Assembly (NCBI GenBank): GCA_050949175.1
Contig: JBMNFG010000009.1
Span: 62,001 to 126,000 of the forward strand
Source: UBA4971 sp900019985
Lineage (GTDB): Bacteria > Bacillota > SHA-98 > UBA4971
Length of the DNA: 64,000 nt
Reading direction: 5' to 3'
Shown: in pieces, positions 53,991 through 62,724 of the stretch
Position numbering within the stretch: the stretch's first letter is position 1
Layout of the letters: each line of letters opens with the position of its first letter
Program-made: the position numbers and the translations under genes
The notes under the pieces: model-generated
Database searches by the model: none
What the model saw: only the letters and a program-made list of their open reading frames with translations
What the model was told of the DNA's origin: nothing

Positions 53991-54842
53991 ATGTCATCCG
54001 CCTTAGAGTGTCACAATACAAGGAAAACTTTTTGCGTTAGGAAAGAGATGAATGAAGGATCTATCTTGAGTCGTGTCATCAACAGGCTGGTACCTAAGTA
54101 TAAGATCGTCCCTGCGGTGGAAGGGCTTACTTTCCATGTGGAGCCTGGTGAGATATTCGGCATCTTAGGTCCCAACGGCTCAGGGAAATCCACACTGATA
54201 CGGCTGATCTCAACGCTTCTTCTGCCGGATGAAGGTTCTATTACAGTTTTCGGCCATGATGTGGTGAAAGACAGGTTGGAGGTAAGGAAGTTAATCAACA
54301 GGGTCTCAGTGGATGCTGCCTTTTTCAAGGGGCTTTCCGCGATGGAAAACCTGAGCTATGCTGCAAGACTTTACGGCCTTGATAAAGATGTGTGGCCCGG
54401 TATGGCTTCCGATATTCTTAGCCGCTTAGGCCTGGAAAGGGAAAAACTCCATGAGCCTCTGGAGGACCTGTCCAGAGGCATGCAGCAGAAAGTCGCAGTT
54501 GCCAGGGCCCTTCTTACCGATCCCTTGCTGCTGCTCTTGGACGAGCCGACTACTGGGTTAGATCCTGTGTCCAAGAGAGAAGTCCAAGACTTTATCTTGG
54601 AGGAGAGGGAGCAGCGTGGGACGACTGTAGTCCTTACCACCCATGACATGTATGAAGCTGAAAGGCTCTGTGACAGGGTTGCCATAATAGACCATGGTAG
54701 ATTCGTAGCTTTGGACACGCCGGAAAACCTCAAGTTAAAGGTATCAGGTAACGGTGAGAATGTAACGCTGGAAGAAGTCTTTTTCGTGCTGACAGGGAAA
54801 GAACTCAAGTACAACGGGAAGTCCGAGTGTGTGAGCGAGTAA
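53991..54842 (+). CDS. ABC exporter ATP-binding protein (DrrA/CcmA-like)
   Basis: From ATG at 53991 the product has 283 residues. Walker A is GPNGSGKST, the signature is LSRGMQQKVAVARALL, Walker B is LLLLDEPTTGLDP, and the switch histidine is in LTTHDMYEAERLCDRV. The N-terminus has an extra 40-residue segment (TRKTFCVRKEMNEGSILSRVINRLVPKYKIVPAV) before the usual domain. Such ATPases drive ABC-2 type exporters of drugs, lipids or polysaccharides. GAGGGG is ten bases upstream. It is preceded by the attenuator and followed by its permease after 14 bases. Confidence 0.92.
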   Translation: MSSALECHNTRKTFCVRKEMNEGSILSRVINRLVPKYKIVPAVEGLTFHVEPGEIFGILGPNGSGKSTLIRLISTLLLPDEGSITVFGHDVVKDRLEVRKLINRVSVDAAFFKGLSAMENLSYAARLYGLDKDVWPGMASDILSRLGLEREKLHEPLEDLSRGMQQKVAVARALLTDPLLLLLDEPTTGLDPVSKREVQDFILEEREQRGTTVVLTTHDMYEAERLCDRVAIIDHGRFVALDTPENLKLKVSGNGENVTLEEVFFVLTGKELKYNGKSECVSE

Positions 54843-54856
54843 GGAGAGATGGGCAC

Positions 54857-55663
54857 GTGTTAGATATAAATAGAGAGTTTCGCAGAAGCTTTGCTTTGGT
54901 GGAGCGGAACTTCAATCTTATAAAGAGGTACCTTGGCTGGGAGATTGTGTTTCTCATCTATACAATCGTGAATACATTGACCATCGCTTTTATCGGGTTG
55001 TCTCCTGATGGTTCGGGACAGGATAGAGTTCTTTACCTTGTTGTAGGGGCTTTGCTTTGGGGGTTTCTGTCCGTCCTGTTTCATGAGGTCGCTGAGTCAG
55101 TCCAGTGGGAGCGGTGGGAAGGGACGATCGAGTACTCTTTCATGGCACCTGTAAGAAGGTTGACATATCTGGGTGGAGTGTGCTTGTACGCTGCGACTTA
55201 CGGTGCGATAAGGACGATAATAGTGATGTTCGCTGTGGCAGGCATCTTTGACCTGGACCTTGGGTCCGCGAACCTCCTTACCGGGCTCTGTGTGTTGCTT
55301 CTATCAAGCCTATCTTTCATCGGAGTAGGGCTTGTGGCTGCCACGCTTCCGCTCTTATCTGCTGAAAGAGGATCTCAGGCAGCGCATATAATGGAGGCAG
55401 CGATTTTGTTGGTGTCAGGTGTATACTACGACGTAAGCGTGCTGCCGTCCTGGATGCAGAAATTGTCTTTGATATCACCGGCTACCTATACGTTAAGAGC
55501 AGCTCGGGCAGCGCTTCTTGATGGAGCGTCTTTCCATGAAATAAAAAGTGAGCTCTTGGTTCTCTTAGCCACCGGTATAATGTTGATTCCTTTGGGACTG
55601 CTGGTATTCAACAAGGCTGAGCTGTACGCCATGCGTACAGGAAAGCTGAAGAGAAGCGGCTGA
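54857..55663 (+). CDS. ABC-2 type exporter permease (DrrB-like)
   Basis: From GTG at 54857 (AAGGAGAG eight bases upstream) the product has 268 residues with six membrane segments. The ABC-2 signature region FIGVGLVAATLPLLSAERGSQAAHIMEAAILLVSGVYYDVSVLP, with a membrane re-entrant part and the following PATYTLRAARAALLDGAS, is clear. It forms the export channel with the ATPase upstream. The exported compound is unknown; antibiotic export is a reasonable guess given the leader. The frame is open ten codons upstream but overlaps the ATPase gene. Confidence 0.88.
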   Translation: MLDINREFRRSFALVERNFNLIKRYLGWEIVFLIYTIVNTLTIAFIGLSPDGSGQDRVLYLVVGALLWGFLSVLFHEVAESVQWERWEGTIEYSFMAPVRRLTYLGGVCLYAATYGAIRTIIVMFAVAGIFDLDLGSANLLTGLCVLLLSSLSFIGVGLVAATLPLLSAERGSQAAHIMEAAILLVSGVYYDVSVLPSWMQKLSLISPATYTLRAARAALLDGASFHEIKSELLVLLATGIMLIPLGLLVFNKAELYAMRTGKLKRSG

Positions 55664-55704
55664 AACCCGTGGCCATATAGGTCCTATTTTCAGGTGTCTT
55701 ATCA

Positions 55705-55733
55705 TTGATGGCTTGTGGTTCCTGTGCTATAAT
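55705..55733 (+). promoter_or_regulatory. Sigma-A promoter of rpmE
   Basis: TTGATG (55705-55710) and TATAAT (55728-55733) are 17 bases apart, 58 bases before the TTG start of rpmE. Confidence 0.75.
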
Positions 55734-55790
55734 ACTTCATTGGCAAGGTTTCGACTGTTGCCTGTAAATGCTGGTAGGGAGGTAAATCTG

Positions 55791-56000
55791 TTGAAGAAAG
55801 GAATACATCCTGAATACTCAATAACGACGATAACGTGCGCGTGCGGTGAGACCTTTGAGGTCGGATCCACCCGAAAGGATATGCGGGTTGAGATCTGCTC
55901 GAAGTGCCACCCTATGTTCACCGGAAAGCAAAGGATTGTAGACACCGGCGGCCGAGTGGAGCGCTTCCGTAAGAGACACGGTCTGGAAGAGGAATCATAA
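55791..56000 (+). CDS. rpmE: 50S ribosomal protein L31 (zinc-binding form)
   Basis: The 69-residue protein starts at TTG 55791 with GGGAGG upstream and reads MKKGIHPEYSITTITCACGE. Zinc cysteines are in CAC and in CSKCHPMFTGKQ, so this is the Zn-containing RpmE and not the zinc-free paralogue. The longer open frame from 55713 is upstream of the -10 element and is rejected. Confidence 0.95.
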   Translation: MKKGIHPEYSITTITCACGETFEVGSTRKDMRVEICSKCHPMFTGKQRIVDTGGRVERFRKRHGLEEES

Positions 56001-56012
56001 GGGGTGCATGTC

Positions 56013-56891
56013 TTGGGCAAAGAGGGCTTTACCTATGGCGGCCAGGCCGTCATAGAAGGCGTAATGATGCGGGGAAGGCGCAGCATAGCGATTGCTGTAA
56101 GAAAGCCCGACTCAAGCATAGTCGTACAGAATAAACCCATAAAGATGCTGGCCGAAAGGTATCCTATACTGGGATTGCCGGTGATACGGGGAGTCTTCGC
56201 ATTCATCGAGACATTGATAATAGGCTTTGATGCGCTGATGTTTTCAGCGGATCAGGCGGGCGCCACCGAAGAAGAGCAGCTGAAACCGTGGGAGCTTACG
56301 GTAACTGTTATTGTGGCCTTTGCACTTTTTGTAGGCCTGTTTATCGTGCTTCCCAACGTTGTGGCGGTGTGGGTTCAAAAGACCGTCCACAACAGGGTCT
56401 TAGTGAACCTGGCAGAAGGTGTTTTCAGGATTGCGTTGTTTATCGCGTATATTGTAGCTGTTTCAAGGATTAACGATATTCAGAGAGTCTTTCAGTACCA
56501 TGGTGCTGAACACAAAGTCATTCATACCTTCGAAGCAGGGGAGCAGCTTTCGGTAGAAAACGCCAGGTGCCATACGATCCTCCATCCTCGGTGTGGAACT
56601 GCCTTTTTGCTTATTGTCATGGTGACGATGGTGCTGATATTCTCAGTGTTTCTCCGTGCCACCAATCTGAGTATGCGTATTTTGACTCGACTTGCATTGT
56701 TGCCGATTGTAACGGGGATATCATATGAAGTGATTAAACTGGCCGGCAGGCCGAATCCGCCAAAGTTCATTCAATGGATAATAGCGCCTGGACTCTGGCT
56801 GCAGAAACTCACCTGTAAAGAGCCGGATGATGACCAGATAGAAGTGGCAATCCGCGCTCTGACCAATGTGCTTGAGGCTGACGGCGCTTAG
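56013..56891 (+). CDS. DUF1385 family membrane protein
   Basis: The protein has about 292 residues and the family hallmark FTYGGQAVIEGVMMRGRRSIAIAVRKPD, followed by membrane segments at about 100-120 and 135-160, FQYHGAEHKVIHTFEAGEQLSVENAR, and RCGTAFLLIVMVTMVLIF. Members are encoded between rpmE and prfA in many Bacillota. The function is unknown, although the HGAEHK segment suggests a metal or catalytic site. The start is TTG at 56013 (GGGGTG six bases upstream) or GTG at 56004, just after rpmE. Confidence 0.88.
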   Translation: MGKEGFTYGGQAVIEGVMMRGRRSIAIAVRKPDSSIVVQNKPIKMLAERYPILGLPVIRGVFAFIETLIIGFDALMFSADQAGATEEEQLKPWELTVTVIVAFALFVGLFIVLPNVVAVWVQKTVHNRVLVNLAEGVFRIALFIAYIVAVSRINDIQRVFQYHGAEHKVIHTFEAGEQLSVENARCHTILHPRCGTAFLLIVMVTMVLIFSVFLRATNLSMRILTRLALLPIVTGISYEVIKLAGRPNPPKFIQWIIAPGLWLQKLTCKEPDDDQIEVAIRALTNVLEADGA

Positions 56892-56952
56892 GTTAAGCCT
56901 GACTTACGTGTGCCGGACCTCGATGCCGTTTTCCTCAAGGGGGTGAGATGAG

Positions 56953-58020
56953 ATGCAGAGTAGACTTGATGAGATTGAACAGCGCTATATTGACCTTGAA
57001 AGAGAGCTCTCTGATCCTGAAGTCCTGGCTGATCAGGAAAAGTTTAAGAGTGCAGCCAAGGCTCACGCAGATCTTGAAAGAATTGTGACGAAGTATAGAG
57101 AGTATAAGAGCGTCAAATCTGATCTGGATGAAGTTGAGGAGCTCCAAGAGTCCGGTCCTGACGAGGAATTGGCTGAGTTTCTGGAGCAAGAGTTGAAGCG
57201 CTTGAAAGAGGACGAGGCCAGGTTGGAGCAGGAGCTCCGAATCCTCCTGCTTCCTAAGGACCCCAGCGACGAAAAAGACGTCATAGTTGAGATCAGAGGA
57301 GGAGCCGGAGGGGAAGAAGCTGCACTTTTCGCCGCGGACTTGATGCGGATGTACATGAGGTACGCGGAGAAAAACCGCTGGCGAACTGAGATCATGAGCT
57401 CAAGTCCTACTGACCTGGGGGGATTTAAGGAAGTTATCTTCAGTGTGCAGGGACGAGGCGCGTACAGCAGGTTGAAGTACGAAAGCGGAGTGCACAGGGT
57501 CCAGAGGATTCCCGACACTGAAGCTTCCGGAAGAATCCATACATCCACTGCTACAGTGGCTGTTCTGCCTGAAGCCGAAGAGGTGGAATTGGAGATAAAG
57601 CCTGAGGACTTGCGAATCGATGTGTTCAGGGCGACGGGACATGGCGGACAACACGTTAACACCACTGATTCAGCTGTTCGAATAACCCATATTCCCACAG
57701 GCATGGTAGTGACTTGCCAGGATGAAAAGTCGCAGCTGAAAAATAGAGAAAAGGCGTTGCGTGTTCTGCGTGCGAGGCTCCTTGACCAACTTAAACAGGA
57801 GCAAAAAGCGGAGCTGGACGAGGCCAGGCGCATGCAGGTGGGAAGCGGGGATCGCAGCGAGCGTATACGTACGTACAACTTCCCTCAGAACCGTGTGACT
57901 GATCACAGGATAAACCTTACCCTCTACAAACTGGGCGAGATCTTGGAGGGCAATATTGACGAGGTAATTGACGCCTTGGTCGCAGTTGATCAAAGCGAAA
58001 GGCTGAAGAAAATTGGCTGA
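56953..58020 (+). CDS. prfA: Peptide chain release factor 1
   Basis: RF1 ends translation at UAA and UAG. The 355-residue length is standard. The GGQ motif is in ATGHGGQHVNTTDSAVR and the codon-reading tripeptide lies in RIPDTEASGRIHTST (PDT, where many RF1 have PAT or PET). The N-terminal coiled domain is charged and helical. ATG at 56953 follows GGGGTGAG. It overlaps prmC by eight bases. Confidence 0.97.
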   Translation: MQSRLDEIEQRYIDLERELSDPEVLADQEKFKSAAKAHADLERIVTKYREYKSVKSDLDEVEELQESGPDEELAEFLEQELKRLKEDEARLEQELRILLLPKDPSDEKDVIVEIRGGAGGEEAALFAADLMRMYMRYAEKNRWRTEIMSSSPTDLGGFKEVIFSVQGRGAYSRLKYESGVHRVQRIPDTEASGRIHTSTATVAVLPEAEEVELEIKPEDLRIDVFRATGHGGQHVNTTDSAVRITHIPTGMVVTCQDEKSQLKNREKALRVLRARLLDQLKQEQKAELDEARRMQVGSGDRSERIRTYNFPQNRVTDHRINLTLYKLGEILEGNIDEVIDALVAVDQSERLKKIG

Positions 58021-58912
58021 ACCTATTGGGATTGTTACTGCTAAAGATGCGCTTCTTGCGGCAGCCGGGCGATTGCGCGAAGCAGACATCCCAAGCGCGC
58101 GGTTGGACGCAGAGGTCCTCCTGGCGCATGTGTTAGGGGTGCGGCGCGAGTACCTCTATGCACACCCCGAAAGGCGTCTCAGCTTTAATGAATATGAAAG
58201 ATACCAGGCAGTTCTGGAGCAAAGACTAACCAGGCTGCCTGTGGCTTATATTACAGGGAAAAAAGAGTTCATGTCTTTGGAGTTTACCGTCGATCAGCAT
58301 GTGCTGATACCCAGGCCGGAAACTGAGGTCCTTGTTGAAGAGGTTATTTCCCGTGTTAGGCCTTGCGGAGGAGCGTTCTTGCCTTTAGCGAATCCGATGA
58401 TTATTGCAGACATAGGAACCGGAAGCGGGGCAATAGCAGTGAGTATTGCCTGGTTTGTGGAAGATGCGCAGGTTATCGCTACCGATATCTCAGGTGATGC
58501 ACTGGATGTAGCCAGGGCAAATGCCAGGAAGCATAACTTAGGCCACAGGATCAAGTTTTTGCAGGGAGACCTCCTGGCCCCTCTTGCAGATGAGGGGCTG
58601 GAGCACCGGCTTACCGCTGTTGTCAGCAATCCTCCTTACTTATCTAGGAGAGCTATGGCTTCTGTCACACCCGAAGTGGCACTTGAACCGAAATCAGCAC
58701 TTTTCGGTGGCGAAGCAGGGCTTGATTTTTCTTTTGCTATCCTTGAACAAGCCAGGCCCTATCTGGTGCCGGACGGGTTTGTCGCGCTGGAAGTCGGCTA
58801 CGATCAGGCCGAGGCTGTAGCAAGCTTCGCCAAGGAGGAATTGGGATACGGAAAAGTCGAAGTTATAAGAGACCTGGCAGGTATTGAAAGAGTAGTAATA
58901 GCAGGTCAATAA
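58013..58912 (+). CDS. prmC: Release factor glutamine methyltransferase
   Basis: PrmC methylates the glutamine in the GGQ motif of release factors. It has 299 residues, an N-terminal helical domain, the SAM site DIGTGSGAIAVSIAW, and the catalytic NPPY in VVSNPPYLSRR. TTG at 58013 lies inside the end of prfA, so translation is coupled to its substrate's gene, the usual arrangement. Confidence 0.96.
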   Translation: MAEPIGIVTAKDALLAAAGRLREADIPSARLDAEVLLAHVLGVRREYLYAHPERRLSFNEYERYQAVLEQRLTRLPVAYITGKKEFMSLEFTVDQHVLIPRPETEVLVEEVISRVRPCGGAFLPLANPMIIADIGTGSGAIAVSIAWFVEDAQVIATDISGDALDVARANARKHNLGHRIKFLQGDLLAPLADEGLEHRLTAVVSNPPYLSRRAMASVTPEVALEPKSALFGGEAGLDFSFAILEQARPYLVPDGFVALEVGYDQAEAVASFAKEELGYGKVEVIRDLAGIERVVIAGQ

Positions 58913-59069
58913 TAAGCTTAAACCTGTCACGAGCCTGCATTTTAAGATTTTATGGGCTCTACAGTCCGGATACGGTTCACCGTCTGGGGACAAACGGTGT
59001 AAGAAAGTGAGCGTTTGAGACTGGACGGTAAAGGATGAATCCAGAGAAGCAAAGGGGTAGAAACGAGGT

Positions 59070-60128
59070 TTGAAAGAGACGCGAATAGTAAAAGTAAATC
59101 CTGATAGCCCCGATATTCATGAAATAAGGCAAGCTGCATCAATAATCAGAAACGGCGGCCTAGTCGCTTTTCCCACTGAAACCGTCTATGGCCTGGGGGC
59201 CGATGGGTTGCGAGAAGATACTGTCAACAAAATCTTCATTGCAAAGGGTAGGCCTCAGGATAACCCTCTTATTCTTCACGTGTCATCTCCGGACGACATA
59301 TCGCAGGTTGCAACCTGCATCTCACCTGTAGTGGACAAGCTCGTTGAAGGCTTCTGGCCGGGCCCTCTTACGTTGGTCCTTCCGAAGAAGCCCCATGTGC
59401 CTGACGTGGTCTCAGGCGGCCTTCCGACGATAGGAGTCAGAATGCCTGACAATTTAATAGCTCTTACTCTTATTGCAGAATCAGGTACGCTTTTGGCAGC
59501 TCCCAGTGCTAATCTTTCAGGCAGGCCCAGCCCTACTCAGGCGAGTCACGTTGTGGATGATATGTGGGGAAGGATTGACCTGGTATTAGACGGGGGACCC
59601 ACCAGGTTGGGCGTGGAATCAACTGTCTTGGATTTGACGCAAGATCCTCCGCTGATTCTGAGGCCGGGAAGCGTCACCCGTGAAGAACTCGAGGATGTGG
59701 TGGGGGTTGTCAACTTATTGGCAGAGAAAAAGGAAGAGAGGCCGTCTTCCGGAAAAACCTTGCCCGCCGCAAAATACCCGCATTACATCCTGGATACGCC
59801 GCTCTTTCTTTTTGAAGGCGAGCCTCAGGCTGTAATCAAGAGGATACAGGAAGAGGCGGAAAAGCTCCGTGAGCGATCAAAGAAGGTAGGAATCATAAGT
59901 TCTCTCGAGAACAAAGAACAATACCTGGATTATGCAGATGTGGTTGAAGTTGTCGGATCTAGATATGACATGACCAAGGTTGCAGCAAGTCTGTACAGTA
60001 CCCTAAGAGAGGTCGAAGCACACAAAGTCCATGTTCTGCTTGCGGAAGGGTTCAGTGACAGGGGCCTTGGGTTTGCAGTGATGAACAGGCTGAGGGAAGC
60101 TGCGAGAGGCCGGGTCATCCATGTGTAA
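59070..60128 (+). CDS. Threonylcarbamoyl-AMP synthase (Sua5 form)
   Basis: The 352-residue protein makes threonylcarbamoyl-AMP for the t6A37 modification of tRNAs reading ANN codons. The YrdC-like domain comes first (IRNGGLVAFPTETVYGLGADG; KGRPQDNPLILHV; SGRPSPTQASHV), and the C-terminal Sua5 domain begins after LRPGSVTREELE (about residue 210). The two-domain form corresponds to Sua5/YwlC and not TsaC. TTG at 59070 is the start, with GGGG about 12 bases upstream. The 157 bases before it hold no gene. Confidence 0.95.
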   Translation: MKETRIVKVNPDSPDIHEIRQAASIIRNGGLVAFPTETVYGLGADGLREDTVNKIFIAKGRPQDNPLILHVSSPDDISQVATCISPVVDKLVEGFWPGPLTLVLPKKPHVPDVVSGGLPTIGVRMPDNLIALTLIAESGTLLAAPSANLSGRPSPTQASHVVDDMWGRIDLVLDGGPTRLGVESTVLDLTQDPPLILRPGSVTREELEDVVGVVNLLAEKKEERPSSGKTLPAAKYPHYILDTPLFLFEGEPQAVIKRIQEEAEKLRERSKKVGIISSLENKEQYLDYADVVEVVGSRYDMTKVAASLYSTLREVEAHKVHVLLAEGFSDRGLGFAVMNRLREAARGRVIHV

Positions 60129-60212
60129 CGTAGACTTATGACGATGTCTGATTTCTTGGTAGGGTCAGTGATTGGACTGAGGTTTGGATTTGGCAGGAGG
60201 TGAGTTGGCCCT

Positions 60213-60737
60213 ATGCAGCAGCTGAGGAGAATCGTGCTGGTATGTTCGGGGAATACATGCAGGAGTGTCATGGCTGAGGCTATGTTGAGGCATGAACTTG
60301 AAAAGATCATGGGGGATCAGGCCAGGGACATAACAGTCACTTCAGCCGGTGTATACGCGTTTCCCGGCGATCCTGCATCTCGCCACGCTGAAGAGGCCAT
60401 GAGAGAGCTCGGCCTCGATGTGTCACTCCACAGGGCCGGTCGTGTTTCTCGTGAAGCCCTGGACGGCGCCGACCTTGTGTTAGCCATGACTGCTGCGATA
60501 AAGGATGAACTGCAAAGAGCCTACCCTGCCCTATCTTCTAAGGTACAGGCCCTCACCGAGTTCTCCGGCTTAGTTGATGAGTTTGGCTACGATATCAAAG
60601 ATCCTTTCGGAGGTTCTCTTGAGATTTACAGGGAAAGTGCAAGACAAATAGGTATGGCTGTTGAAGAAGTGGCAAGAAAGATTAAAGAATCATTTGAACT
60701 AAGGGGCGATACTGATGAAGATCGGGATAGGAAGTGA
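60213..60737 (+). CDS. Low-molecular-weight phosphatase, probably protein-arginine phosphatase (YwlE-like)
   Basis: A 174-residue phosphatase with the P-loop VCSGNTCRSVMAEA (catalytic C11, R17) and the general acid in DIKDPFGGSLEIY. The threonine at P-loop position 15 is the residue known to select phosphoarginine over phosphotyrosine in Bacillus YwlE, and the gene order sua5-ywlE-rpiB is also that of Bacillus. ATG at 60213 follows GCAGGAGGTGAG. No McsB arginine kinase gene is in the window. Confidence 0.9.
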   Translation: MQQLRRIVLVCSGNTCRSVMAEAMLRHELEKIMGDQARDITVTSAGVYAFPGDPASRHAEEAMRELGLDVSLHRAGRVSREALDGADLVLAMTAAIKDELQRAYPALSSKVQALTEFSGLVDEFGYDIKDPFGGSLEIYRESARQIGMAVEEVARKIKESFELRGDTDEDRDRK

Positions 60738-61797
60738 CCATGCGGGCTTTGAGATGAAGGAAAGCTTAAAGGCTTACCTCGGCTCGCTCGGGATAGAAGT
60801 CCTGGACTTCGGAGCAGAATCCGCTGAAGCCGCAGATTACCCTGACATAGGTTATCCGGTGGCGAAAGCGGTAGCAGGTTCAAAGGTTGACATGGGTGTC
60901 CTGATATGCGGCTCAGGAATTGGCATGTCCATCGTTGCCAATAAAGTGCCGGGTGTTCGGGCGGCTTTGGTGGGAAATCCCGAAGTCGCCAGGCTTTCCA
61001 GGGAACACAACAATGCCAATATCTTAGTCCTCGGTGCCAGAGTGACGAGTCTTGATGACGCCAAGACTATAACAAAGGTGTTCTTAGAGACCGGATTTGC
61101 CGGAGGTCGCCACAAAAGGCGTGTAGATAAAATAGTTATGGGCGAAACCAGAAAGGAAGAGGCTTGCATGTCCAAAGTTCATCTAATTGATCATCCCCTT
61201 ATCCAACATAAATTGTCTCTTGTCAGGGATAAGAACACGGGCTCTAAGGATTTTCGAGATCTCGTCGCTGAGATCTCCACTCTGATGGCTTATGAAGTCA
61301 CTCGCGACCTGCCATTGGAAAAGATTCAGGTGGAAACTCCAATAGGTACAGCCGATGCTCAGGTTATTTCCGGGAAAAAAGTCGGGATTATCGCTGTTTT
61401 GAGGGCAGGCCTTGGAATGATAGAAGGGATGTTGAGGCTGATACCTACAGCCAAGGTCGGACATATCGGAATTTACCGAGATCCTGATACACTGCAGCCC
61501 ATAGATTACTACTGCAAGCTTCCGCCGGATGTGGGAGAACGCGATCTCATACTGGTGGATCCCATGCTAGCTACAGGCGGATCTGCTACCTCTGCAATAA
61601 GATTCCTTAAGGACAGAGGTGCAACCAACATTAAGCTGGTAGTACTTGTGGCTGCGCCGGAAGGTATTAAGATGGTGCAGGATAATCATCCTGATGTAGA
61701 CATCTATACCGCTGCGATTGACAAGTGCTTGAATTCCCATGGATATATAGTGCCTGGGCTGGGAGACGCAGGAGATAGGCTGTTCGGCACCAAGTAG
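60715..61797 (+). CDS. Fusion of ribose-5-phosphate isomerase B and uracil phosphoribosyltransferase
   Basis: One uninterrupted 360-codon frame joins two complete enzymes. Residues 1-149 are RpiB (IGIGSDHAGFEMKE, LICGSGIGMSIVANKVPGVRA). Residues 152-360 are full-length Upp (HPLIQHKLSLVRDKNT, PRPP loop in LILVDPMLATGGSATSA, C-terminal GDAGDRLFGTK). RpiB interconverts ribose 5-phosphate and ribulose 5-phosphate; Upp makes UMP from uracil and PRPP, which derives from ribose 5-phosphate. At the junction AGAAAGGAAGAG precedes an in-frame ATG at 61168, so a separate Upp could also be made by internal initiation. The start at ATG 60715 overlaps ywlE by 23 bases. A sequencing indel that removed a stop is possible but not suggested by the codons. 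Confidence 0.85.
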   Translation: MKIGIGSDHAGFEMKESLKAYLGSLGIEVLDFGAESAEAADYPDIGYPVAKAVAGSKVDMGVLICGSGIGMSIVANKVPGVRAALVGNPEVARLSREHNNANILVLGARVTSLDDAKTITKVFLETGFAGGRHKRRVDKIVMGETRKEEACMSKVHLIDHPLIQHKLSLVRDKNTGSKDFRDLVAEISTLMAYEVTRDLPLEKIQVETPIGTADAQVISGKKVGIIAVLRAGLGMIEGMLRLIPTAKVGHIGIYRDPDTLQPIDYYCKLPPDVGERDLILVDPMLATGGSATSAIRFLKDRGATNIKLVVLVAAPEGIKMVQDNHPDVDIYTAAIDKCLNSHGYIVPGLGDAGDRLFGTK

Positions 61798-61799
61798 GC

Positions 61800-62110
61800 T
61801 CTTTTGCGGGGAGCGTGTCCGGTTTTGCGCTCGGACACATTTCCTGTTGCAGCGCGTGATCGGTGATTGCAGCGAGGGGTGTAAGAATCCCGCCAATCAC
61901 CTGCAGGCCGGATTTTTCCCAAGGCGCCTCCGCTAGAGGCGCCGTCCCGAGCGCAACACCGATTACGAGCCGCCGAAGATGTGTGATGCAATCACCGACC
62001 ACTCTCCACCGGAGATGGCTGGTGCGATCATCGATCACGCGCCACCCAATGCTAAGCATGGTCTCAGGTGGCAAACGCAGGGTTTGCCACCCGTCGCGGA
62101 AGGAATGATT
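61800..62110. repeat. Noncoding block of hairpins and degenerate repeats
   Basis: No gene is supported in the 317-base gap. Perfect hairpins are GTGTCCG/CGGACAC (61815-61821/61832-61838), GGCGCCTC/GAGGCGCC (61923-61930/61936-61943) and GGTGGCAAAC/GTTTGCCACC (62067-62076/62082-62091). Long-range inverted repeats pair GCGCGTGATCG (about 61852-61862) with CGATCACGCGC (about 62033-62043). On the minus strand units such as GTGATCGATGATCGCACC, GGTCGGTGATTGCATCAC and GTAATCGGTGTTGCGC recur about every 35-40 bases. The first hairpin may terminate the upp transcript. Confidence 0.65.
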
Positions 62111-62114
62111 AGGA

Positions 62115-62573
62115 TTGAGCGGAAGAAATCAACGTCCGTCTTGGGATGAGTATTTCATAGGCATTGCAAAACTGGTTGCCAGCAGATCTACGTGCTTAAG
62201 AAGGCAAGTAGGTGCAATAGCGGTAAGAGACCGGCGCATTCTGGCTACCGGATACAATGGTGCACCTGCGGGACTGGCTCACTGTGCGGAAGTGGGATGT
62301 ATAAGGGAGCAGCAGCAAGTGCCTTCAGGTCAGCGCCATGAGCTGTGCAGAGGGCTTCATGCGGAGCAGAATGTGATAATCCAGGCTGCTCTACACGGAA
62401 TAAGTATCCAAGGGTCTACGGTATACTGTACAGACTATCCGTGTTCACTGTGTATGAAGATGCTTATCAATGCAGGAATCGAGGAGATTGTTTATTCCGG
62501 CGCTTACCCTGATGACTTGGCTTTGGAAATCGCTGAAGAAGCCGGTTTGAGAATACGCAAGTATACAGATTAA
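62115..62573 (+). CDS. dCMP deaminase (ComEB-like)
   Basis: The 152-residue enzyme turns dCMP into dUMP. The zinc site is complete: HAEQN in GLHAEQNVIIQAAL, with the catalytic glutamate, and PCSLC in DYPCSLCMKML. The N-terminal CLRRQVGAIAVRDRRILATGYNGAP is the nucleotide site. The insertion HCAEVGCIREQQQVPSGQRHELC with three cysteines is typical of this type. The start is TTG at 62115 with a modest GGAATGATTAGGA upstream. It sits between upp and tagO-like genes, as in many Bacillota. Confidence 0.92.
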   Translation: MSGRNQRPSWDEYFIGIAKLVASRSTCLRRQVGAIAVRDRRILATGYNGAPAGLAHCAEVGCIREQQQVPSGQRHELCRGLHAEQNVIIQAALHGISIQGSTVYCTDYPCSLCMKMLINAGIEEIVYSGAYPDDLALEIAEEAGLRIRKYTD

Positions 62574-62601
62574 TAGACGTAGCTTTGATAAGGTGCTTTT
62601 C

Positions 62602-62630
62602 TTGACATGTCCATATAGCTGGGTTAGAAT
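62602..62630 (+). promoter_or_regulatory. Sigma-A promoter of the tagO/wecA-like gene
   Basis: A perfect TTGACA (62602-62607) is followed after 17 bases by TAGAAT (62625-62630), leaving a leader of about 90-110 bases. Confidence 0.8.
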
Positions 62631-62724
62631 GTGAACGATGGCCGTTTGTATTTCCTTAATCTTCAATGATACCTCATCATTATCAAGTGTACATACGCGA
62701 GATGCACTTACTTAAGGCCTCGAA

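Noticed and set aside
57063..57878. 271-codon open frame antisense to prfA
   Set aside because: It is a Ser/Arg-rich shadow of prfA without a start context.
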